DNA of 37,579 nt, from contig CANQJT010000013.1 in assembly GCA_947624325.1 (NCBI GenBank), forward strand, positions 1 through 37,579. The letters are read 5' to 3'. Both the position numbers and the translations under genes were made by a program. Source of the DNA: Candidatus Gastranaerophilales bacterium (lineage in GTDB: Bacteria > Cyanobacteriota > Vampirovibrionia > Gastranaerophilales > Gastranaerophilaceae). The notes below the pieces were generated by a model that was given only the letters and a program-made list of their open reading frames with translations, did not search any database and had not been told where the DNA came from. Positions 25,264-34,947 of this stretch are shown piece after piece; positions within the stretch are counted from its first letter, which is position 1, and every line of letters begins with the position of its first letter.

Positions 25264-25560
25264 TTAAATTTGCATATCAATAACTTTTGCATTTGCTCTG
25301 GCATCTTCTAAGCACTGATTATAGCAGGTAAACCAAATGTGATTTTTTTCTTTCTGTGATAACTCAATTAAACTGCTCCAAGCATTTGCTTTTAGGGTTG
25401 CAATATCATGTATTTCTTTTAAATCTTTACTTGGAATATAAGTAACTTCTTTTTGATTTACAGTTAATTTCCCGTCAGGTTTAAAATTTTTTACGGCATT
25501 TTTCGCACTTTCTTCTGTTCCGAATTTAAGAATTGTCATTTGACCGAATGATACAGACAT
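25264..25560 (-). CDS. Small protein with N-terminal SFG motif
   Basis: 98 aa from ATG25560, chosen because AAGGAG precedes it by 6 nt; an upstream in-frame ATG would overlap this Shine-Dalgarno. The protein begins MSVSFGQM, placing the Ser-Phe-Gly motif at residues 4-6, the earliest in the window. The rest is soluble, mixed alpha/beta (TILKFGTEESAKNAVKNF, KEIHDIATLKANAW) with two Cys near the end. The family is not recognised. It lies 35 nt downstream of ruvB in reading direction and could be co-transcribed with it. Confidence 0.7.
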   Translation of the reverse strand: MSVSFGQMTILKFGTEESAKNAVKNFKPDGKLTVNQKEVTYIPSKDLKEIHDIATLKANAWSSLIELSQKEKNHIWFTCYNQCLEDARANAKVIDMQI

Positions 25561-25619
25561 AGTTTTCTCCTTAATTATCATCATTTGTTAATAAAACATC
25601 TAAAAAATTTTTTTGCGGA

Positions 25620-26678
25620 TTAAAATAATGACTGCTGAAAATTAATATTTTTAAGGTTAAAGCATTTGCAGGCATGCTCTGTTAATTTTCTTCCTCGAGG
25701 GGTTCTTTGAATGTAGCCTTGCTGCAGAAGATAAGGTTCATAAACATCTTCAATAGTTTTGGTATCTTCACCCAGTGCTGTTGCAAGAGTTTCAATGCCG
25801 ACAGGGCCTCCCGAGTATTTTTCTGCGATTAAGTTTAATAAGGCTCTATCTGTATTATCAAGTCCGAATTTATCAATTTGAAGAATATCTAATGCTTTAT
25901 CAGCTATTTTTTCATCAATAATTCCGTTTGATTTAACAATAGCATAATCTCTTACTCTTTTTACAAGTCTGTTTGCAATTCTTGGAGTTCCTCTTGATCT
26001 TTTTGCTATAGCTTTTGCGCCTTCTTCATTTATTTCAATTTCAAGAATTTGAGCTGTCCTTTTAATTACATTAGTAAGTTCAGCTTCACTGTAGAATTCA
26101 AGTCGGTGAATAATTCCAAATCTGTCTCTTAACGGCCCTGATAATGCACCTGCTTTAGTTGTTGCTCCGATTAAAGTAAACTTTGGGATGGGTATTCTTA
26201 TTGATTTTAAAGTTTGTGATTTGCCCGTTGTCATATCCAGATAAAAATCTTCCATAGCAGGATATAAAATTTCTTCTGAGATTTTATTAAGTCTGTGGAT
26301 TTCATCAATGAATAAGACATCTCCTGCTTTTAAAGACATTAAAATCCCTATAATATCTCTGGGTCTTTCAAGTGCAGGTGCGGATGTGATTTTAATATTT
26401 GAATTCATTTCTGTTGCAATAACTGTAGCCAGTGTTGTTTTTCCCAGTCCGGGAGGTCCGTAAAATAAGATATGGTCTAAAGGAAGCTCTCGTTTTTTAG
26501 CAGCTTCAATAGAAATTTTTAAAGTTGATTTTAAACTGCTCTGACCTATATATTCATCAAAATGTTTCGGGCGGATATTAGCCTCAAAAGACATATCGTA
26601 AACAGTTTCTTCTGATGTTGTATCTTCGTTTACTTTTTTTTCGTATTTTATATTGTCATCGTCTGATATTATTGCCAA
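25620..26678 (-). CDS. ruvB: Holliday junction branch-migration ATPase RuvB
   Basis: 352 aa, full length. AAA+ motor that drives RuvA-dependent branch migration during recombination. Evidence: the [11 protein letters not shown] start of the AAA+ domain, Walker [10 protein letters not shown] (74-82), Walker B DEIHRL, sensor GATTKAG, the arginine-finger region GPLRDRFG, and the C-terminal winged helix ending [13 protein letters not shown]. Start TTG26678 with AAAGGGA seven bases upstream. Divergent from gatA with a 104-nt gap. It has about 30 extra acidic residues before the AAA+ domain. Confidence 0.97.
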   Translation of the reverse strand: MAIISDDDNIKYEKKVNEDTTSEETVYDMSFEANIRPKHFDEYIGQSSLKSTLKISIEAAKKRELPLDHILFYGPPGLGKTTLATVIATEMNSNIKITSAPALERPRDIIGILMSLKAGDVLFIDEIHRLNKISEEILYPAMEDFYLDMTTGKSQTLKSIRIPIPKFTLIGATTKAGALSGPLRDRFGIIHRLEFYSEAELTNVIKRTAQILEIEINEEGAKAIAKRSRGTPRIANRLVKRVRDYAIVKSNGIIDEKIADKALDILQIDKFGLDNTDRALLNLIAEKYSGGPVGIETLATALGEDTKTIEDVYEPYLLQQGYIQRTPRGRKLTEHACKCFNLKNINFQQSLF

Positions 26679-26782
26679 GTTTTTATCCCTTTTAATATAT
26701 ATAATATCATCAGATTATAAAAAGGGGAAAAAAGTAAAATTTTTAGTTTATAATATAGAAAAAAGCATGAGAGGATATAAAA

Positions 26783-28261
26783 TTGGAAATAAGTGAATTA
26801 ATCACAAAATCGGCTTCTGAGCAAAGAAAAGCTCTGTTAAATAAGGAAGTCAGCGCATCTGAACTTGTAGATGCCGTATATAAAAAAGTAGAAAGTATTG
26901 ATGACAAAATAGGTGCATACAATTCTTTAACAAAAGAATTTGCAATTGAAACAGCTAAAAAAGTTGATGAAAAAATAGCAAAAAATGAAGAAATTGCACC
27001 GCTTGCAGGTATTCCGCTTGCACTAAAAGATAATATAAATTTAAAATCATACCCTACTACGGCTTCAAGCAAAATATTAGCGAATTTTGTATCTCCTTAT
27101 GATGCAACGGTTACACAAAAATTAAAATCAAATTTAATCCCGATAATAGGAAAAGCAAATCTTGATGAATTTGCAATGGGTTCAAGTAATGAAAATTCCG
27201 CATTTAAAATAGTAAGAAATCCGTGGAATTTAAATAAAGTACCGGGCGGAAGCTCGGGAGGAAGCGCAGCTGCCGTATCGGCAGGTGAAGCAACTGTTGC
27301 ACTTGGTTCTGATACAGGAGGGAGTATAAGACTTCCTGCAAGTTTTTGCGGTTTGGTCGGATTAAAACCTACTTACGGAAGAGTTTCCCGTTACGGACTT
27401 ATTGCATTTGCTTCGTCACTTGATCAAATAGGACCTATTACCAGAACGGTTGAAGATGCGGCATTGCTTTTAAATGTCATCGCAGGGCATGATGAAAAGG
27501 ATTCAACCTCTTTAAATCAAACTCCGCCTGATTTTACAAAAGATTTAAAGAATGATTTAAAAGGGGTTAAAATAGGCTATATTAAAGAATTATGCTCTGA
27601 AGGACTTGCGGATGATGTTTCTTCTGCTGTTCAAAAAGCGCTTGAAACATACAAGTCACTGGGAGCTGAAATAGTTGAAATTTCACTTCCTCTTATTAAA
27701 TATTCGATTGCTATATATTATATAGTAGCAACTGCGGAAGCAAGTTCAAATTTAGCAAGATTTGACGGTGTAAAATACGGATACCGTGCTAAAGATGTTG
27801 ATACTTTGTATGATATGTACGTAAAAACAAGAGCGGAAGGCTTCGGCGAGGAAGTTAAAAGAAGAATAATGCTTGGTACATATGCTCTAAGCTCCGGATA
27901 TTATGATGCATATTATAAAAAAGCTCAGCAGGTAAGAAGACTTGTTAAAAATGACTTTGACAATGCCTTTAAAAAAGTTGATGTATTATTATCCCCGACA
28001 TGCCCGAATACAGCATTTGATATCGGTTCAAAAATTGAAGATCCTTTAAGTATGTACCTTACAGATATTGCAACAATTACTGCAAATCTCGCAGGAATAC
28101 CTGCAATGAGTATTCCTGTCGGGCAGGATAAAGATGGTATGCCAATAGGTATTCAGCTTCAGGCTGATTGTTTAAATGAATGTAAACTTTTAAATGTTGC
28201 CTTTAAACTGGAAGAGGCTGTACAATTTAATTATAAGAATTCGTCAATGATTGCGGTGTAA
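26783..28261 (+). CDS. gatA: Glu-tRNA(Gln)/Asp-tRNA(Asn) amidotransferase subunit A
   Basis: 492 aa amidase-signature enzyme, catalytic subunit of GatCAB, which converts mischarged Glu-tRNA(Gln) to Gln-tRNA(Gln). Ser-cisSer-Lys triad: Lys82 in ALKDN, then PGGSSGGSAAA and SDTGGSIRLP; the signature continues CGLVGLKPTYGRVSRYG. The C-terminal PVGQDKDGMPIGIQL is typical. Start TTG26783 with GAGAGG. The stop overlaps the next ATG by one base (TAATG), so gatA is coupled to the TPR/NHL gene. A tRNA-Gln gene lies about 3.7 kb to the left. Confidence 0.97.
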   Translation: MEISELITKSASEQRKALLNKEVSASELVDAVYKKVESIDDKIGAYNSLTKEFAIETAKKVDEKIAKNEEIAPLAGIPLALKDNINLKSYPTTASSKILANFVSPYDATVTQKLKSNLIPIIGKANLDEFAMGSSNENSAFKIVRNPWNLNKVPGGSSGGSAAAVSAGEATVALGSDTGGSIRLPASFCGLVGLKPTYGRVSRYGLIAFASSLDQIGPITRTVEDAALLLNVIAGHDEKDSTSLNQTPPDFTKDLKNDLKGVKIGYIKELCSEGLADDVSSAVQKALETYKSLGAEIVEISLPLIKYSIAIYYIVATAEASSNLARFDGVKYGYRAKDVDTLYDMYVKTRAEGFGEEVKRRIMLGTYALSSGYYDAYYKKAQQVRRLVKNDFDNAFKKVDVLLSPTCPNTAFDIGSKIEDPLSMYLTDIATITANLAGIPAMSIPVGQDKDGMPIGIQLQADCLNECKLLNVAFKLEEAVQFNYKNSSMIAV

Positions 28262-29145
28262 TGAAAATAAATAAATTTTTAATATTAAATACATTATCAA
28301 TTATAGTCCTGTTTTTTACGGGTATCAGTTGTTTTTCCGAAGAAATTGAAGTTTCGGAAGAAGATATTGAAAGGGCTATGGCGGCTTATAAATCAGGTAT
28401 TGACTTGACCCGTTCAAAAGCTTACGATAATGCAATTAATGCATTCCAAAAAGCATTGTCTTATAACCCCAATATGACGGATGCTCTTTATAATATTGCG
28501 GCAATTTATGTTTCTCAAAAACGATATGATGATGCTTATAATGTATATGTTAAAATTATTGCAAAAAATCCTCATGATTATGATTCAATACTGCAGGCAG
28601 CTAAAATTTCGTATAACAGAAAAAATTATTCACTTGCAATGAAATATTTAAAATATATTCCTTATGACTATGAACATTATGAAGTCGTTCAGCAGTTAAA
28701 CAGAGATGCTCAAGAAATGTTGAGTGCACAGGTTAATAAGATAGAAAGAGCAAAAGTAACTACTGCCAATAACAATAAAAGAGTGTTAATTGATAAATTT
28801 AATTCACCTGCAGGCATGGTGGTTGATTCAGAAGGTAATATGTATGTTGCAAGTTATTCGGATAATGCAATTATAAAAGTTGATAATAAAAAAAATAAAA
28901 CTAACTTCGTAAAAGATTATTTGCTTGACGGGCCGGTAGGTCTTGCTATAGATAACTATGATAATCTGTATGTCGCAAATTATGATGCAAATAATATTTT
29001 AAAAGTAACAAAAGCAGGTCAGGTAAGTGTATTTATGGATAAAGTATCAAATCCGTATTTTCTGTATATAAAAGATGATGTTCTTTATATTTCAGAACAG
29101 GGAAATGATGTAGTTATGACCTATAATTTAAAAAGCGGAAAATAA
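28261..29145 (+). CDS. Secreted TPR and NHL-repeat protein
   Basis: 294 aa. An N-terminal signal (MKINKFLILNTLSIIVLFFTGISC) is hydrophobic and ends at a Cys, so Sec export, perhaps as a lipoprotein, although the lipobox is not canonical. Residues 35-150 form TPR repeats (AYKSGIDLTRSKAYDNAINAF, ALYNIAAIYVSQKRYDDAY). Residues 165-294 carry NHL-like beta-propeller repeats (SPAGMVVDSEGNMYVASY, GPVGLAIDNYDNLYVANY). Only about three blades are present, fewer than the usual five to six, so the propeller is partial or completed by oligomerisation. It starts within the gatA stop and is convergent with the next gene. Likely an envelope scaffold or binding protein. Confidence 0.8.
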   Translation: MKINKFLILNTLSIIVLFFTGISCFSEEIEVSEEDIERAMAAYKSGIDLTRSKAYDNAINAFQKALSYNPNMTDALYNIAAIYVSQKRYDDAYNVYVKIIAKNPHDYDSILQAAKISYNRKNYSLAMKYLKYIPYDYEHYEVVQQLNRDAQEMLSAQVNKIERAKVTTANNNKRVLIDKFNSPAGMVVDSEGNMYVASYSDNAIIKVDNKKNKTNFVKDYLLDGPVGLAIDNYDNLYVANYDANNILKVTKAGQVSVFMDKVSNPYFLYIKDDVLYISEQGNDVVMTYNLKSGK

Positions 29146-30633
29146 TTATTCTTCTTCATTTTCGTCAGGTTTAATACAGTCAAAACTTCCGCCTACTTCA
29201 TATAACTTTGTATGTTCTCTCATATAATTGTTAAATTTTCTTATCTGCTCGCTTGATAAATGACTGTCAAGTCCGTAAGCAGGTACTACGGATTCAAAAG
29301 CGCATAGCATACCTTTAGACCTGCTTTGTATATCGTTTATAAAGTTAATAACATTATCAAATGTTTTAGGATTTCGTTCTTCAAAATAATGTGAAAGATA
29401 ATATGGTGAAGCAATTGCCAATACGGGCTTTTGGGGTTCATTACTTAAGCATTCTATCATTTCATTATATAAATTTTCGGCAGAAGAAACTACTTTACCC
29501 TGCTCTTCATCCTTATGTGTTGAATATTCATGAAATACATCTTTTATTTTTTTATTTAAATCGGAGTCTTCATCAATAATTTGAGTTCCGAGTGCGGAAT
29601 ACTTTTCGTTTGAACCAAGATGAACTTTGCTTAATTGATTTAAAATTTCTTCGGCTTCCCGAACAATTTTTTCAGGTACCATTTTAATACTTTTTATTTC
29701 GATATCACCTTTTGTTTCCGCATATTCTCTTGCCCTCCAATATAGATTGGAAATAGTATAATCTCTGTAATATTTTAGTTTGTTTTGTTCTGCAAATTCC
29801 AAAATATTATATGAAAATTCAGGATATAAACGATTAACTTTTTTTATAAATTCAAGAACCATAGTTCTTCTTTTTTCAATAGTATTATCAACAAAATTAA
29901 TTAAATTTGGAGAAAAAGGGTTTATTCCGTAAACAAGCATTTCACTGTTTTCAAAACCGATTTTTGAAGTGGGCGCTTCGTGGGCAAAAGTTAGTTTTAT
30001 AGCCGGAATAAACTTTAAATGGTCATATTTATAAGGCTCTTCACCGATAAGTCTTACAATATGCTGTAATCCTTCTATTGAGTCTCTGTCGGTTAATGCA
30101 AATATAAAATCTTTACCTGTTCTTCTGTAATGCTCCCAGGAATACTTGGATAATCGTTCCAAAAGATCAAAAACATTACAATTATTTCGATTTGAGAAAT
30201 TAGACTGGTAATCTAAATCAACAAAATAAATTCCTCTTTCTTGATTTCGGGGAGAATATGTAAAATTTTCCTGCTTCAAGGTGGGTAATATTTTTTTAAA
30301 GTCTTCAGGTGATAATATGCTTTTAAAGTTTTGAGGAGGAATATTTTTCCCTTTAACGGCATTAAGCTCTTTAGAAATATTTTGCGCAAAATCAGAAGCC
30401 GGCTCATTTGAAATAGCAGGCTCATTGTATGGTACATCAGGGTTTAGTATAAATTCCAGCGCTCTAACCAGAAAGAATTCCTTTTCTTCTTTTTTCTTCG
30501 GAGCTGGGGTAAAAAAATCTTTAAAACTGAATTCCCCTCCAAAAGAGACATTAAACGAAGAATTATTGACTTTCTTTAAAGAATTAACTTTATTATTATA
30601 TTTGGAAAAATTTTGAATAGATGAAATACGCAT
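29146..30633 (-). CDS. Degenerate PHP-domain paralogue (putative pseudoenzyme)
   Basis: 495 aa. It aligns with the PHP protein at 18732-19901: FALTDRDSIEG against GITDHNTVEG, INPFSPNLINFVD against IDPFDPKLNAFLD, and EEPYKYDHLKFIPAIKLT against NPDKYKNIRVVLGVEIS. The metal ligands are lost: H-x-H becomes DLDYQ, DH becomes DR and GVE becomes AIK. The fold is probably kept without phosphoesterase activity. The N-terminus carries NVSFGG (residues 28-33) and FSFKD just after. A Pro/Lys/Glu-rich linker follows, and the C-terminus is acidic (ENEEE). ATG30633 has GGAG five bases upstream. It could be a regulator or binding partner of the active paralogue. Confidence 0.65.
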   Translation of the reverse strand: MRISSIQNFSKYNNKVNSLKKVNNSSFNVSFGGEFSFKDFFTPAPKKKEEKEFFLVRALEFILNPDVPYNEPAISNEPASDFAQNISKELNAVKGKNIPPQNFKSILSPEDFKKILPTLKQENFTYSPRNQERGIYFVDLDYQSNFSNRNNCNVFDLLERLSKYSWEHYRRTGKDFIFALTDRDSIEGLQHIVRLIGEEPYKYDHLKFIPAIKLTFAHEAPTSKIGFENSEMLVYGINPFSPNLINFVDNTIEKRRTMVLEFIKKVNRLYPEFSYNILEFAEQNKLKYYRDYTISNLYWRAREYAETKGDIEIKSIKMVPEKIVREAEEILNQLSKVHLGSNEKYSALGTQIIDEDSDLNKKIKDVFHEYSTHKDEEQGKVVSSAENLYNEMIECLSNEPQKPVLAIASPYYLSHYFEERNPKTFDNVINFINDIQSRSKGMLCAFESVVPAYGLDSHLSSEQIRKFNNYMREHTKLYEVGGSFDCIKPDENEEE

Positions 30634-30931
30634 ATTAGCTCCGTTTTAAGTGTGACCGAATAAAATTTTGCGCTAAGCCGATAAGGTGTAACCAAAATTT
30701 TGAAAACGGCATATTGAAAAGATTAACTGTGCAGGAGGGCAGCACTGGTTTATATTAATGTATAAACATATGTGTAATTGTTATAATATTTGAAAATAAA
30801 AGAATAAATTTTACAAAAATTTACAAAAAATAAATGTAAAATTTTGTTAAAAAAGTATCAAAAAACAGCAAGAAATATGATTTAGTGGAATTAAGACAAT
30901 ATAATAATTTCTGCAAGATAAGGAGTAAAAA
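30634..30931. other. Divergent intergenic region with structured element (copy 2)
   Basis: 298 nt between divergent genes. At 30651-30722 is a shortened relative of the element at 13827: GACCGAATAAAATTTTGCG, AAGCCGA, AGGTGT and CGGCATATTGAAAAG occur in the same order, missing the middle of copy 1. The rest (30750-30915) is A+T-rich with no gene; it must hold promoters for both flanking genes, none convincing. Confidence 0.5.
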
Positions 30932-33900
30932 GTGAATATTCAAAATAACGGAATTAATGCACAAAGATTATCTTTTGGCGCACACAGCAAGGCTTCAGAT
31001 AAACAGGGAAATTTAAAACATAACTTTTATTATTTGTATGATTTAAACAAATATAAGTGTGAATTGGAAATTTACACTATAGCAAAAGATTCAAATGGCA
31101 ATGTAACTAAAAATAAATTAATAGATTCACTTGCAATGCCTGACGGAAGAGTTACGGTTGATATGAGTGATTATCCTCAAGCAAGAGATGGTTTTGCATA
31201 CAGATATAAGCTGATTGACAAGAAAAACGAAAAAAATATTTCATACGCATTTGATAACGGTAATGTAGCAGGAATTTTTACCGATAGTTCGGATGATAAA
31301 TATAATATAGTATTTAACAACGGGGCAATAATAAATAAAAACGGTACTATGCAGTTAATTATGCCTGATATATATTATCCCGGCATGGTTGGTGTAAAAG
31401 GTAAACCGGTATTAAATAAAGCTCTTAGAGAAGAAACAATTAACAGTGTAAGAACTCATGCAAACAAATTGGGCGGAAATTTTTACGGAATTATTGCAAG
31501 ACTTCCCCAGCTTGAAGAAGAAGGTGTTAAAAGAATTGTAGGTACTCCTTATACAAAAGATCAAATATCTTCTCATAAATATTGGACGGAAAATGCATAT
31601 CAAATTTCACCTGATTTCGGCACGGAAGATGATTTTAAATTATTCCAAATAGAATTATTTAAACATAATATAAATTGGATAGCAGATGCTGCATTAGTTA
31701 ATGAAGGCTTGCAGGGTATTCATTTAGCTGAATTATTAAGAAAAGGTTCTGATTCTTATTCTAAAAATATGTTCAGAGCTTCCGAAAAAATTTCTTTGGG
31801 AATACTCCCCGATAATTGTAAATATACAAGAATGAAGTTGATTAATCCTCCGTTTACACTTAAAAACGGCGTGTATTCATCATCTAATCGTGAATATGAT
31901 CCTAAGAAACCTACTTATATTCAATTTTATGATGATAGATTAGCAGATGAAAATCAAAAGAAATCAAATCAACCTAAGGATTTAGTAACATATAAACATA
32001 AAAATACCAATAATATTTTTGAAATTACACATCACGACGATGCTGTATATCCTTTTGCTCTTGAAGTTAGTCCTTATGAACTTCAAAGAAATGTATCAAT
32101 ATTGGCAAGACGAAATAATAAAAAAGTCGATTTGTCTGATATAAATACAATTAAAGAAATTGCAGACTTTACTAATTTTAAGGTGGTTGAAAAATCTAAT
32201 GCAGGAGGTCTGGAAGTTTGGGACGGCAATGTTGATATTGCTAAAGTATTATTCTATATGAGCGCTAAAGATGATTATAGATTTATGAATCTTCCTCAGT
32301 ATGAGAGAAGACAAGCAATTAATGATATGTACAAAGGTACACTTGCGGTAAGAGATTATGCATTAAATTCCGGTAAATACTGGACTAAATTGCCGTCAGA
32401 TACATTAATTGAATATATTGCAGACAAACTTAAAGAAGCAAGAAACGGTTCTTCCGATTATACTACCGCAATAAATGAATTGGTAAAAAAAGGTGATTTA
32501 CCGAAAAGTGTGCTGGAAACAGTGGATAAAGAGGTAATCAATAATATTGTAAATGATAATTATCTATCAATAATACTTGATAAAGCTGATGAACGAGCAG
32601 AAATTAATCAAACCGGATTTATGAATATTTACAGTTTATCAGACTATATATTAAGACATTCTATGGATATGCCGTTAGAAACATTACCTGTCGGAAATAA
32701 TCTGCTGGGTGTAATAACATCTCCATATTTAGCTAAAAAAGCTAATACAGAAGATGAGCTTGGTGTATCAAGATTTGATTTGCATAAAGCAGGCAATCCG
32801 AACCTACCTCAAAAGTATAAAAAAGTATATGAACAAATGGAATCATTCTATAATAATTCCGTAGTACCTATGATTAAGAAGATGGTAAGTTCTATAGGTA
32901 ATTTAGAAAATGACGGCGAAATTACTCCATATGGAAAATATGTATTAAATGAAGTTACTCCGGAATTGACTAAATATATATTTATAAAAGCATTAAAGCC
33001 TGATGCTCAAATTAAATTTATTGAAGAAGGCCCGTTGAAAGGACAATTGGATTTTACGAATGTAAATGCTGATGAGATTACCCTTCAATCACTTGGTATA
33101 TCATATAACGGAAATACACTTGAAGAAGAAGCATCAAAAGTATTGAATATATTAAGAAAAGGTATTAATAATATTAAACCTGAAGATATTCAAAAAATTC
33201 AAGCAAAACTTGGAGAAAGATTTAAAGACGTTACCGAAAATGACTTTAAAATAGCTGAAGCTATAGTTGACAGAACAGAAGCAGGTTTGGGCTGGAGGAT
33301 TGATGCTTCAAAAGATGTAGCTCCTATAGATTCAGTTCGTGCAGGGTATGACAGTATGGCCAGTGCGTGGGATAAAGTTATAGACTTCTGGAAAAAATAT
33401 AATCAGGAAGTACTTGCAATTAATCCTCATGCATATACGACCGCTGAAATTACCGACCTTGCAGGTTTATTTCAAGGACAAGACAGGTCAAAATATAAAA
33501 GCTCAGGAGATGCCGAAAGAAAGTTTTTAAATGAAACAGGAATAACTACAATTGCAAATTACAATTATTTCTTTTCTCAAATACCTGCTATGTTTTCAAA
33601 ATATTCATTTGAAGATGGCACAGAAAGAGATAGTTGGCAAGCCAAACAAGATAAAAACGGTAAACTGAGAGAAAAATATACTATTGGTTGGGAAAAGAAA
33701 TACGAAGATAATCCGGGATTTTTATTCCAAAGCTCAGATGACGGAGTTGCAAATTCTTATACTTTCGTTGGGAATCATGATAAACCAAGGATACTTCATT
33801 GTCTCGGCTTAGATATGAATTTATTCTTTTCCAGATTTACAACTGAGGAAGATAAACAAAAAGCTCTTAAGTGTTTAAGAAAGAAAGATGTTAATTATGC

Positions 33901-34888
33901 AAAAGTTAAACCTGCTGCAATAGCAATGGGTACAAGGTTAAATGAATGTTTTGATGAAGTCGTTAAAGATGCTCAGCTTAAAAACCTGATAGAAGTTGCA
34001 ATAAGTCATTTGGCTGACGGAAACTTTAAAGGTAAAGGATTTGATGCAGAGGCTTTTGGAACAAGACCGTATGATGTTGCAATAAAAGCTGTACTTGATG
34101 AAGTTCAGTTTATATCAACTGTAAAAATTCCCGACAGAGAAGCTATTGAAGCTGCTGTTCTGGAAAAAATGCTTGCTCCCGCTATAGACAGATATCTTTC
34201 AATGTATAAATTATTAATTACAACTCCCGGAAGTCCTACGGAATTTGCAGGCGACAGAGTAGGTTCTACGGGATTTGAAACTAAAGCAAAAAATTATTTC
34301 CAGCAAAATAGAAATATTATTCACTGGGAATGGTTAAATGATCCTAAATATTCATATATTAAAAAATTCTATGATTCTGTTAATGAACTATCTTCATTAA
34401 GATATAAAAAAGAATTAAGTGCTTTAAATAACGGTGCGGCTGTTTCAATACCAATCAGCAGATTAGACAATGGAAAATACAGAGCTCATGATAATATTCA
34501 GGCACTTTTAAGATATAATAATGAAGGTTCTGTTGTTATTACTTTACACGATAATAAAGGTGCATCCGTTCCTTATTCTTCAAAAATTAACAGACAAGAT
34601 GATTCTTTATCTTATGAAAAAGATAGTCTTGTAGGGAAATTAGTATTCGATTATAAAAATTTAGTAGGTGAAGAAAACGTTCGTAACGGTTTAAAACATG
34701 GCTTGACTGTCGGAACTCGTTTTAAAAATTACAATTCAAATGATAAAAATTTATATGAAGTTGCAAAAACAATTGAAGACGGTAAAGAATACTATTATTT
34801 GAAGTGTACTGATGCAAGCGGTAAGGAAATTCCAATAACTATCAAACCCGAAGATTTAAATACTTTAATTCTTTACAAAGTAAACTAG
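30932..34888 (+). CDS. Giant alpha-amylase-family (GH13) protein
   Basis: 1318 aa. A GH13 barrel is readable: YQISPDFGTEDDF (start of the barrel), nucleophile D791 in GWRIDASKDV, acid/base E839 in TTAEITDLAG, and D950 in FVGNHDKPR. All three catalytic acids are present, so alpha-glucan or glycogen-like hydrolysis or transfer is likely. An immunoglobulin-like beta domain lies at 20-115 and a beta-sandwich at the C-terminus (VVITLHDNKGASVPYS). A helical insert of about 300 residues splits the barrel. No Sec signal; LSFGAH (residues 13-18) is the motif seen in other proteins. Start GTG30932 with AAGGAG. The size is about twice a normal GH13. The GH13 subfamily and substrate are not determined. 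Confidence 0.8.
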   Translation: MNIQNNGINAQRLSFGAHSKASDKQGNLKHNFYYLYDLNKYKCELEIYTIAKDSNGNVTKNKLIDSLAMPDGRVTVDMSDYPQARDGFAYRYKLIDKKNEKNISYAFDNGNVAGIFTDSSDDKYNIVFNNGAIINKNGTMQLIMPDIYYPGMVGVKGKPVLNKALREETINSVRTHANKLGGNFYGIIARLPQLEEEGVKRIVGTPYTKDQISSHKYWTENAYQISPDFGTEDDFKLFQIELFKHNINWIADAALVNEGLQGIHLAELLRKGSDSYSKNMFRASEKISLGILPDNCKYTRMKLINPPFTLKNGVYSSSNREYDPKKPTYIQFYDDRLADENQKKSNQPKDLVTYKHKNTNNIFEITHHDDAVYPFALEVSPYELQRNVSILARRNNKKVDLSDINTIKEIADFTNFKVVEKSNAGGLEVWDGNVDIAKVLFYMSAKDDYRFMNLPQYERRQAINDMYKGTLAVRDYALNSGKYWTKLPSDTLIEYIADKLKEARNGSSDYTTAINELVKKGDLPKSVLETVDKEVINNIVNDNYLSIILDKADERAEINQTGFMNIYSLSDYILRHSMDMPLETLPVGNNLLGVITSPYLAKKANTEDELGVSRFDLHKAGNPNLPQKYKKVYEQMESFYNNSVVPMIKKMVSSIGNLENDGEITPYGKYVLNEVTPELTKYIFIKALKPDAQIKFIEEGPLKGQLDFTNVNADEITLQSLGISYNGNTLEEEASKVLNILRKGINNIKPEDIQKIQAKLGERFKDVTENDFKIAEAIVDRTEAGLGWRIDASKDVAPIDSVRAGYDSMASAWDKVIDFWKKYNQEVLAINPHAYTTAEITDLAGLFQGQDRSKYKSSGDAERKFLNETGITTIANYNYFFSQIPAMFSKYSFEDGTERDSWQAKQDKNGKLREKYTIGWEKKYEDNPGFLFQSSDDGVANSYTFVGNHDKPRILHCLGLDMNLFFSRFTTEEDKQKALKCLRKKDVNYAKVKPAAIAMGTRLNECFDEVVKDAQLKNLIEVAISHLADGNFKGKGFDAEAFGTRPYDVAIKAVLDEVQFISTVKIPDREAIEAAVLEKMLAPAIDRYLSMYKLLITTPGSPTEFAGDRVGSTGFETKAKNYFQQNRNIIHWEWLNDPKYSYIKKFYDSVNELSSLRYKKELSALNNGAAVSIPISRLDNGKYRAHDNIQALLRYNNEGSVVITLHDNKGASVPYSSKINRQDDSLSYEKDSLVGKLVFDYKNLVGEENVRNGLKHGLTVGTRFKNYNSNDKNLYEVAKTIEDGKEYYYLKCTDASGKEIPITIKPEDLNTLILYKVN

Positions 34889-34900
34889 TTAATATGAAAT

Positions 34901-34943
34901 AAAAATCCTTTGTTGTAATATTTAATTATAAAAAAGGATTTTT
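34901..34943 (+). promoter_or_regulatory. Leader hairpin that pairs the cysS Shine-Dalgarno
   Basis: AAAAATCCTTT (34901-34911) is the exact reverse complement of AAAGGATTTTT (34933-34943), loop 21 nt. The right arm contains AAGGA, 9 nt before the cysS ATG, so the stem would hide the ribosome-binding site. It could also act as the terminator of the GH13 gene, which ends 13 nt earlier and has T-runs after the stem. Confidence 0.5.
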
Positions 34944-34947
34944 ATTT

